Positions 22,839 through 26,681 of a DNA stretch of 26,681 nt are shown in pieces (position 1 is the stretch's first letter; each line of letters opens with the position of its first letter). The stretch comes from a virus: positions 1-26,681 of IMG/VR virus record IMGVR_UViG_3300030098_002037; one strand, 5' to 3'. The notes under the pieces are model-generated. The model had not been told where the DNA came from, made no database searches, and saw only the letters and a program-made list of their open reading frames with translations. Position numbers and translations under genes: made by a program.

Positions 22839-22915
22839 AGCGTTGGTTTGATTTTAATCGACTGAGAAACAAGAGGCGAATCTTTAAGTATAAGTCGCCT
22901 GTAGTTAAATTTTAA
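22814..22915 (+). CDS. possible 33-aa very basic peptide
   Basis: An ORF overlapping the zinc-finger gene by 25 nt reads MFRARKRLKRWFDFNRLRNK and ends KYKSPVVKF. About 15 of 33 residues are Lys or Arg. GGGAG lies 9 nt upstream of the ATG. Composition is unlike a random frame, but it is short and has no recognised relatives. Confidence 0.35.
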   Translation: MFRARKRLKRWFDFNRLRNKRRIFKYKSPVVKF

Positions 22916-23081
22916 ATTTTTTATTTTTTTACTCGCCAGAAGATCAATTCTGGTTATGGGTTGTGATATACTAAGTATAATAATAATGAGAAATGTTTTT
23001 CCAAAATTTACCCGTTAAATATTTCTCATGTTATAATACTAAAGTAGAGAACGAACGCTCATAGAGCAGAAAGATAAAAAC
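22916..23081 (+). promoter_or_regulatory. AT-rich regulatory gap with operator-like palindrome and extended -10 promoter
   Basis: ATGAGAAAT (22986-22994) and ATTTCTCAT (23021-23029) are a perfect 9-bp inverted repeat; the stem extends to 13 bp with one G-U. The right arm ends in the TG of TGTTATAAT (23029-23037), a perfect extended -10 element, so a bound repressor would block it. A second TATAAT lies at 22976-22981 and a smaller repeat CCAGAA/TTCTGG at 22936-22953. The predicted transcript would start near 23044 and read the 158-aa gene. Confidence 0.6.
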
Positions 23082-23558
23082 ATGATTAACTTAGTTCAAT
23101 TACAGCCAGAATATCGTTTTGACACTAAAGACATTGATCCGTATTGCGACAAGGATTTGGAGGAATGCGGCTGGCATGTCAAAAAAGAAATCAAAACAAT
23201 CATCGAAAAATGGCAAGTGCAGCCGAATCCAGAACGTGATGCAAAAGGTAAAGTGCCACGCAATAGGCAAACGCCTTACTGGTGTTCTTACAGAGATGTA
23301 TTTATCCGTAATGGTTTTCAGGCTGACGACATTGAAATTTTACAGCATGAAGTAAACCAAGCTTTGGGGAAACGCATCGGAGAAAAGAGAGATGCTATCA
23401 AAGAATTAGAGAAAATGCCGCAAGTAGATAATTTAGATTGCATCATTGCATCACCGCCTAAAGTGATCAGGTTTCTTAAAGAACTTGTTGAACAGCTTAA
23501 ACGTGACCAAGATTATGTTAATCAACATCTGGGTAGGGTTTTAAAACAGATTTCATAA
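23082..23558 (+). CDS. unknown protein under its own promoter, 158 aa
   Basis: I do not recognise a family. Residues 1-50 are acidic (DTKDIDPYCDKDLEECGW). A conserved-looking centre reads VPRNRQTPYWCSYRDVFIRN, and the rest is helical with coiled-coil character (VNQALGKRIGEKRDAIKELE, then VIRFLKELVEQLKRDQDYVN). No membrane segment. The gene stands alone between a regulated promoter and a strong bidirectional terminator, so it is expressed apart from its neighbours. That isolation is typical of early or host-takeover genes, but this is speculation. Confidence 0.65.
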   Translation: MINLVQLQPEYRFDTKDIDPYCDKDLEECGWHVKKEIKTIIEKWQVQPNPERDAKGKVPRNRQTPYWCSYRDVFIRNGFQADDIEILQHEVNQALGKRIGEKRDAIKELEKMPQVDNLDCIIASPPKVIRFLKELVEQLKRDQDYVNQHLGRVLKQIS

Positions 23559-23567
23559 TGGTAGCAT

Positions 23568-23614
23568 GGGGTAGAGATGGGTTTGGGATCGGCTAGTTAA
23601 AAATTCTCTACCCC
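23568..23614 (+). repeat. 10-bp perfect inverted repeat in the 3' UTR
   Basis: GGGGTAGAGA (23568-23577) and TCTCTACCCC (23605-23614) enclose a 27-nt loop, starting 10 nt after the stop of the 158-aa gene. No U-run follows, and the true terminator comes 25 nt later. It could stabilise the mRNA 3' end or form part of a small RNA released with the terminator. Confidence 0.6.
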
Positions 23615-23631
23615 GCATATGATACGCATAT

Positions 23632-23663
23632 AAAAAGAGGGCGGTTTATTCCGCCCTTTATTT
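23632..23663. terminator. bidirectional rho-independent terminator
   Basis: AGGGCGG (23638-23644), loop TTTATT, CCGCCCT (23651-23657), with AAAAA before and TTTATTT after. It separates the convergent 158-aa gene (plus) and the 69-aa gene (minus) and has poly-U on both sides. Confidence 0.88.
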
Positions 23664-23666
23664 ATC

Positions 23667-23876
23667 TTATTTAAAATCTGATTTACTAATGTCTGTTTGT
23701 TCTTTGATTGTTTTCACAAACGCATCAATCAGATTGTAGTGTTGCCTTTCGGCTGGATAATACCAGTTCTTTCCGAAATCAGGATTTTCATATGGGTTGT
23801 CCATCCCCATAGTGTGGTTCGTTTCTTTGATTCCTTTAAGGATTTCAATCAGCTTATCGCAGGTAAAACTATCCAT
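23667..23876 (-). CDS. unknown small protein, 69 aa
   Basis: I take ATG 23876, since GGAG lies 7 nt upstream and the gene then starts 1 nt after the stop of the upstream gene; the longer frame would overlap that gene. The sequence starts MDSFTCDKLIEILKGIKETN and contains NPYENPDFGKNWYYPAERQH near 33-52, rich in Asn, Pro and Tyr. One amphipathic helix (LIDAFVKTIKEQT) closes it. No family recognised. Last gene of a two-gene minus-strand operon that ends at the bidirectional terminator. Confidence 0.62.
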   Translation of the reverse strand: MDSFTCDKLIEILKGIKETNHTMGMDNPYENPDFGKNWYYPAERQHYNLIDAFVKTIKEQTDISKSDFK

Positions 23877-23877
23877 C

Positions 23878-24123
23878 TTAACGCTCCATATTCTTAAGAA
23901 ACTCTTCATTGCCTTTGTATAAGTCCAGAGCCTCGCTAGGAACATCTGTAGGCTTCATTCCCATCGCCTTAGCTACCGACTGACGATAACTGCGAAGAAT
24001 GCGCTTGTGAACGACTACAGCCTCATCATTGCCTTGAAAGTTACACTCGTTAAGACAGATCCATTTAATAAACAAATTTGCCTGCCTTGGATTTTTTGCT
24101 TCTAATTTCATTTCTTTCTCCAT
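23878..24123 (-). CDS. unknown small helical protein, 81 aa
   Basis: Start ATG 24123, or ATG 24111 four codons later. Sequence features: ANLFIKWICLNECNFQGN, a basic helix (VVVHKRILRSYRQSVAKAMG) and a C-terminal acidic segment (SEALDLYKGNEEFLKNMER). The helix-turn pattern 'SYRQSVAKAMGMKPTDV' could be a DNA-binding helix pair, but there is no firm HTH match. First gene after a promoter with a parS-like palindrome in its leader. Confidence 0.6.
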   Translation of the reverse strand: MEKEMKLEAKNPRQANLFIKWICLNECNFQGNDEAVVVHKRILRSYRQSVAKAMGMKPTDVPSEALDLYKGNEEFLKNMER

Positions 24124-24139
24124 TCTTTCGTCTCACAAA

Positions 24140-24155
24140 TGTTTCACATGAAACA
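24140..24155. promoter_or_regulatory. parS-like palindrome
   Basis: TGTTTCACATGAAACA differs from the canonical ParB-binding site TGTTTCACGTGAAACA at a single position. With flanks it is an 18-nt near-palindrome, ATGTTTCA-CA-TGAAACAT. It sits in the 5' leader of the 81-aa minus-strand gene, so it could also be an ordinary operator. Confidence 0.6.
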
Positions 24156-24165
24156 TCTTAAATAG

Positions 24166-24194
24166 AGTATGAAACACTTTTCACATAATGTAAA
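24166..24194 (-). promoter_or_regulatory. sigma70-like promoter for the 81-aa/69-aa operon
   Basis: On the minus strand TTTACA (24194-24189) is followed after 17 nt by CATACT (24171-24166). A short inverted repeat TGAAA-N4-TTTCA (24170-24183) overlaps the -10 and spacer. Transcription would start near 24160 and run through the parS-like site. Confidence 0.45.
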
Positions 24195-24218
24195 CACATT
24201 AAATAAATTTTGCTCTAA

Positions 24219-24605
24219 CTATATGTAATTATTGAGTAATGCGTTCATGTACCCCTCGCTCTTTTCTTTTCGCTTAGGGTTTTTAAGTGATTCGATTCGC
24301 CTTCTTTCTGCGGCAACATACGCACCATCATATCCAGATGGCAGACGGTTACCCTGTCCGCACGATCCTAAATTACCTCGATAAGGTTCGTTTACATCCA
24401 TAGAGTAGTTGAAGCTTGTGAGAAAGTTTTCATCATCGAAGTCTGGATCAACAATATCGTAATGTGCTTGCAGTTCGTTCATACTATTTACGTTAATGCG
24501 ATTTAACACATTTAGTCTACGGGCAGTTCGAGCATCATTTTTAATAATGCTCTTACTGTGTTTTGGAATGAAGCCAATATCTTCTTCTTTTTCTAAATTG
24601 TTCAT
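24219..24605 (-). CDS. unknown protein, 128 aa
   Basis: I prefer ATG 24605, with AGAGGTGAG just upstream; GTG 24611 is an alternative giving 130 aa. The protein is polar: basic N-terminus (SIIKNDARTARRLNVLNRIN), acidic middle (YDIVDPDFDDENFL), a Gly/Ser/Asn loop (YRGNLGSCGQGNRLPSGYDG) and basic C-terminus (YVAAERRRIESLKNPKRKEK). No membrane segment or known motif. It follows the 104-aa gene by 8 nt and is co-transcribed with it. I do not recognise it. Confidence 0.6.
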   Translation of the reverse strand: MNNLEKEEDIGFIPKHSKSIIKNDARTARRLNVLNRINVNSMNELQAHYDIVDPDFDDENFLTSFNYSMDVNEPYRGNLGSCGQGNRLPSGYDGAYVAAERRRIESLKNPKRKEKSEGYMNALLNNYI

Positions 24606-24613
24606 TCTCACCT

Positions 24614-24928
24614 CTAATCGTTAAACTGACGTTCTGTTTTAAATTTACAGTCTTTGCCATCGTAAAAAATTTTATACTTACGATTGTCTGACCTATAGAC
24701 CGTAATGTTTCCAGAAGTGGGCCAGCTTTTACTTACCACAACCTTTTCTGGAAAGTGTGTGCCTGTGTCGTACTTACAAAGCTTAGACAAAAGCCTCAAA
24801 GCCTGATTATGCCATACAGCAGGCAGGTTACGTTTAATTTGCTTTTCAGCGTAATTTCTACGCTCAATCATTTTTGATAATCTTGCCTCTTCTTTTTTAA
24901 GAGGATTAATGTGAAAGACTAAACTCAT
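24614..24928 (-). CDS. unknown basic protein, 104 aa
   Basis: AAAAGGAT lies 7 nt upstream of the ATG. The N-terminal half is a basic helix (KKEEARLSKMIERRNYAEKQ), the middle LPAVWHNQALRLLSKLCKYD, and the C-terminal half beta strands (EKVVVSKSWPTSGNITVYRS, then RKYKIFYDGKDCKFKTE). The mix suggests a small nucleic-acid-binding or adaptor protein, without a known family. It is the first gene of a minus-strand operon read from the face-to-face promoter pair. Confidence 0.6.
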   Translation of the reverse strand: MSLVFHINPLKKEEARLSKMIERRNYAEKQIKRNLPAVWHNQALRLLSKLCKYDTGTHFPEKVVVSKSWPTSGNITVYRSDNRKYKIFYDGKDCKFKTERQFND

Positions 24929-24963
24929 TTTTTTATCCTTTTTACTGAAAATGTTTTCCTATA

Positions 24964-25007
24964 CTATTGACTATGGACTATACATCACTATATTGTCAAT
25001 AGTGATG
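24964..25007. promoter_or_regulatory. overlapping face-to-face promoters with nested palindromes
   Basis: Plus strand: TTGACT (24967-24972), 16 nt, TATATT (24989-24994). Minus strand: TTGACA (24999-24994), 18 nt, CATAGT (24975-24970). The two -35 boxes are the arms of one inverted repeat, CTATTGAC (24964-24971) and GTCAATAG (24995-25002). A second inverted repeat, CATCACTAT (24983-24991) and ATAGTGATG (24999-25007), covers the plus -10. Polymerase cannot occupy both, so the 104-aa and cyclotransferase operons are probably exclusive. Confidence 0.65.
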
Positions 25008-25034
25008 AACGAAATTTATGAAAGGAATATCACA

Positions 25035-25487
25035 ATGAGTAAATTATATTTGGCCTACGGGTCTAATCTTAATAAAAAGCAGATGGCTGTACGATGTCCA
25101 GCTGCCAGGCCTGTTGGCTCTGCTATGATTTATGGTTGGGAACTCGTGTTTCGCGGCGTTGCTGACATTGTTAAATCAAAAGATACAAGCATGTATTTGC
25201 CTGTAGGTATCTGGGAAATCGAGCCAGAGGATGAATTGTCTTTAGATGTTTATGAGGGCTATCGTGGCGACGACACTAGTCTTTACGACAAGATTAAGGT
25301 CGCTGGTATCATGACTTACCAAATGACATCAGATGGCATCTATGCACCTAGCGCATCTTACTTTAACTCTATCTTAGAGGGTTATCGTGATTTTGGGCTG
25401 GACACTAGCTATTTGTACGATTCGGCTGGTTGGGCTGGATACCAAAGCAATCATTCTGACAACGTGTTTGGATTGGAGGCTGTGTAA
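25035..25487 (+). CDS. gamma-glutamylcyclotransferase-like protein, 150 aa
   Basis: Start ATG 25035 has AAAGGA upstream and restores the family N-terminus K-L-Y-L-A-Y-G-S-N-L-N-x-x-Q-M, the substrate-binding loop of the GGCT/BtrG fold. The catalytic Glu fits L-D-V-Y-E-G-Y near residue 74. The enzyme class cyclises gamma-glutamyl groups to 5-oxoproline, acting on gamma-glutamyl amino acids or amines. The phage substrate is unknown; glutathione turnover or removal of a gamma-glutamyl mark from a protein, DNA base or polyamine are possible. Length is normal for the bacterial family. First gene of an operon of four. Confidence 0.85.
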   Translation: MSKLYLAYGSNLNKKQMAVRCPAARPVGSAMIYGWELVFRGVADIVKSKDTSMYLPVGIWEIEPEDELSLDVYEGYRGDDTSLYDKIKVAGIMTYQMTSDGIYAPSASYFNSILEGYRDFGLDTSYLYDSAGWAGYQSNHSDNVFGLEAV

Positions 25488-25708
25488 TGGACTATGAAGA
25501 AATGTATGACCGTTTGCTTGATGTAACTGAAGAGTTTAACAAGCAAGGTGCAACGCCTTTTCAGGTCGCAAATGTAATGTCAAGGTTCGTGGTCGAATTA
25601 TCATTCGACTGCGCCCCTGATCCAAGACAAGCAACTTATTTAATTATGACTGCGATTACTGATCGCTTTGACCGTGATTTTGACCAAGAAATGAAAGAGA
25701 GCGCATAA
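25487..25708 (+). CDS. unknown acidic protein, 73 aa
   Basis: TAATG overlap with the cyclotransferase; GGAGG lies 8 nt upstream. All-helical and acidic: MDYEEMYDRLLDVTEEFNKQ, then TPFQVANVMSRFVVELSFD and YLIMTAITDRFDRDFDQEM. This helical repeat pattern is common in small phage proteins that bind a partner enzyme, but I cannot name a family. The stop overlaps the next ATG (TAATG). Confidence 0.65.
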   Translation: MDYEEMYDRLLDVTEEFNKQGATPFQVANVMSRFVVELSFDCAPDPRQATYLIMTAITDRFDRDFDQEMKESA

Positions 25709-25830
25709 TGAGCATGATGCAAAAGGTTTACAAAGTTGTTCGACAGTATCTTAATAAAGAGGAAGCCAGATACTTTGCTATCAGGTTTACTGAAATTCAA
25801 CTGAAAGACAAAAAGGAGATTAAGGAATGA
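25708..25830 (+). CDS. small basic helical peptide, 40 aa
   Basis: Starts in a TAATG overlap and ends in an ATGA overlap, so it fits exactly between two coupled genes. It reads MSMMQKVYKVVRQYLNKEEA and ends QLKDKKEIKE, a single charged amphipathic helix. The AAAAAGGAG ribosome site of the next gene lies inside its end. Function unknown. Confidence 0.6.
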   Translation: MSMMQKVYKVVRQYLNKEEARYFAIRFTEIQLKDKKEIKE

Positions 25831-26018
25831 TCTATAAAGGCATCTCTTGGGCTTGCATTTTGTTCGGCCTAATCTTGTTCGGATCGTCTTATGAACTTCT
25901 CAAATACCAGCAAAATGCTGGTGAGATTGTCGCCATGATTATGGTCGGTGTAATGGGTTCTGTCATTATCGTGATGGGCCTGTTTGGACTGTGGGAACTA
26001 AGGCGTAAAAAAGCTTAA
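25827..26018 (+). CDS. small inner-membrane protein with two helices, 63 aa
   Basis: Strong AAGGAG upstream. Two hydrophobic segments: about 4-20 (KGISWACILFGLILFGS) and 34-56 (IVAMIMVGVMGSVIIVMGLF), with a basic C-terminus RRKKA that should stay in the cytoplasm. Size and topology (two helices, charged tail) allow a class II-like holin, which this phage needs because its lysozyme lacks a signal. However, it is 12.5 kb from the lysozyme and next to metabolic-type genes, so a host-membrane effector is equally possible. Confidence 0.7.
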   Translation: MIYKGISWACILFGLILFGSSYELLKYQQNAGEIVAMIMVGVMGSVIIVMGLFGLWELRRKKA

Positions 26019-26021
26019 TTT

Positions 26022-26223
26022 ACTGTCACACTGTCAACTGTCAAATGACAGTAAATCGGGTGACAGTAAAATGTTTATATTTATCAGATAGTTATGACTT
26101 TACTGTCACAACTGTCAAGTTAAAGTAAAAAGTGTGACAGTTTGTGTAACTTGTTGTAATCATTGCAACTATCACAACTGTCACAACTGTCATATATATA
26201 TATATGTATGGGGACATGACAGT
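26022..26223. repeat. cluster of eleven ACTGTCA heptamers in both orientations
   Basis: Plus-orientation copies start at 26022, 26030, 26037, 26102, 26111, 26177 and 26186; inverted copies (TGACAGT) at 26046, 26061, 26135 and 26217. A variant ACTATCA is at 26168. They form clusters with 7-9 nt spacing, close to one helical turn. The 240-nt gap (26019-26258) has no other gene. Directly before the small terminase, it may be the packaging-initiation region (pac or cos-type binding sites), iterons, or an operator array. Confidence 0.82.
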
Positions 26224-26235
26224 CCCCCATATATA
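26203..26235 (+). promoter_or_regulatory. long hairpin before the small terminase gene
   Basis: GGGGAC (26210-26215) pairs with GTCCCC (26222-26227) around ATGACA; after one bulged C the stem continues for 7 AU/GU pairs (26203-26209 with 26229-26235). No U-run follows. It includes the last TGACAGT copy and ends 23 nt before the start codon. Confidence 0.5.
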
Positions 26236-26258
26236 TAACTAAAATGGAGAGTGTTTTC

Positions 26259-26681
26259 ATGCCGCAAGCAGGTGAAGATTTAACTAAAGAACAACGTCAT
26301 GCTGGATTGAAAAAACTAACACCTCAACAGCAAAAATTTCTTAATAACTATTTCAATGGAGATATGACGCAAACAGGAGCGGCCAGAGAAGCAGGATATA
26401 AAAACGCTTCTGTGAGTGCTGTAAGGCTGTTGCGTAATCCTGTGGTGCAGGAACGTCTGGAAGAGATGAGACTCGAAGCCAGAACAAAATATGGGGTTAC
26501 TATCGACAAGTCTGTAAGAGACTTAAAGCAGATGAGAGATCAGGCTTGGGAACTCGGTAGGTTCGGGGAAGCTATTCGGGCTGAAGAGCTGAGATTGAAG
26601 GCAACTGGACTACTTGTAAATAAAAGCCACGTTATGCATGAAGATGTTAACGCAATGAACAGAGAACAAGTGCTTGAGAAA
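26259..26681 (+). CDS. terS: small terminase subunit (3' truncated)
   Basis: ATG 26259 is 8 nt after GGAGAG; 141 codons remain open to the edge. L-T-P-Q-Q-Q-K-F-L-N-N-Y then G-D-M-T-Q-T-G-A-A-R-E-A-G-Y and A-V-R-L-L-R-N-P-V-V-Q-E-R-L match the N-terminal helix-turn-helix of the Terminase_2 (XtmA-type) family. Residues about 75-130 form the coiled oligomerisation region. The protein binds the packaging site on phage DNA and passes it to the large terminase, expected just beyond this window. The repeat cluster upstream is a plausible binding site. Confidence 0.9.
   Translation, partial: MPQAGEDLTKEQRHAGLKKLTPQQQKFLNNYFNGDMTQTGAAREAGYKNASVSAVRLLRNPVVQERLEEMRLEARTKYGVTIDKSVRDLKQMRDQAWELGRFGEAIRAEELRLKATGLLVNKSHVMHEDVNAMNREQVLEK

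Noticed and set aside
26193-26206. TATATA tract as a slippage repeat of interest
   Set aside because: Short, low-complexity and already part of a predicted hairpin.
1-26681. tRNA genes, integrase, attachment sites, insertion sequences
   Set aside because: No cloverleaf, tyrosine or serine recombinase motif, or transposase was seen; the stretch missing from the window could still hold them.

Overview
The window is most of a bacteriophage genome, about 26.7 kb and AT-rich. Genes are packed tightly, with many ATGA or TAATG overlaps, and nothing looks like bacterial housekeeping. The fibre, hub and ejection-type proteins resemble those of uncultured marine phages of alphaproteobacteria. There are consecutive putative ejection proteins and no tape-measure or tail-sheath gene, which points to a short-tailed (podovirus-like) virion. 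Host and morphology are inferences. The small terminase gene runs off the right edge and a fibre gene runs off the left edge. If the genome is circular or permuted, the missing part would hold the large terminase, portal and capsid genes.

Layout. (1) 1-13,025, all plus strand: fibre and adhesin genes, a probable fibre-assembly protein, a tail hub/stabilisation protein that is split into two frames, and a run of putative internal or ejection proteins. (2) 13,022-13,468: a T4-type lysozyme with an intact Glu/Asp/Thr triad. (3) 13,471-14,557, minus strand: a compact operon with an RHH-type regulator, an adenine DNA methyltransferase, a 37-aa AT-hook-like peptide and a zinc-ribbon peptide. (4) 14,575-22,838, plus strand: DNA replication and recombination. 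This includes a DUF1064 nuclease, a Sak4-like ATPase, a probable ssDNA-binding protein, a RAMP/Cas7-like protein, a non-coding pentamer array, a Cas4-like nuclease, a TOPRIM primase-helicase, DUF6378 and a zinc-finger peptide. (5) 22,839-25,034: regulatory region with operators, a bidirectional terminator and four small minus-strand genes. (6) 25,035-26,018: a gamma-glutamylcyclotransferase-like gene and three small ORFs. (7) 26,019-26,681: a cluster of ACTGTCA repeats followed by the small terminase gene.

The most striking object is the non-coding block at 17,841-18,231. It reads almost without exception as 5-nt units of the form G-K-Y-N-N, cut into seven segments by GGCGGTT marks that reset the phase. 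It lies directly after a gene whose product carries two hallmarks of RAMP/Cas7 RNA-binding proteins (a PAxxhKGA motif and a C-terminal glycine-rich loop), and it forms the 5' leader of a 169-aa phage protein of unknown function. I propose that these three parts form one system, perhaps an RNP or a replication/recombination element. The periodicity is seen directly; the functional link is inference. Other points of note are a site one base away from canonical parS, a pair of overlapping face-to-face promoters, a small protein ending in an SSB-like acidic tip, and strong local enrichment of the hexamer GTTCGG.
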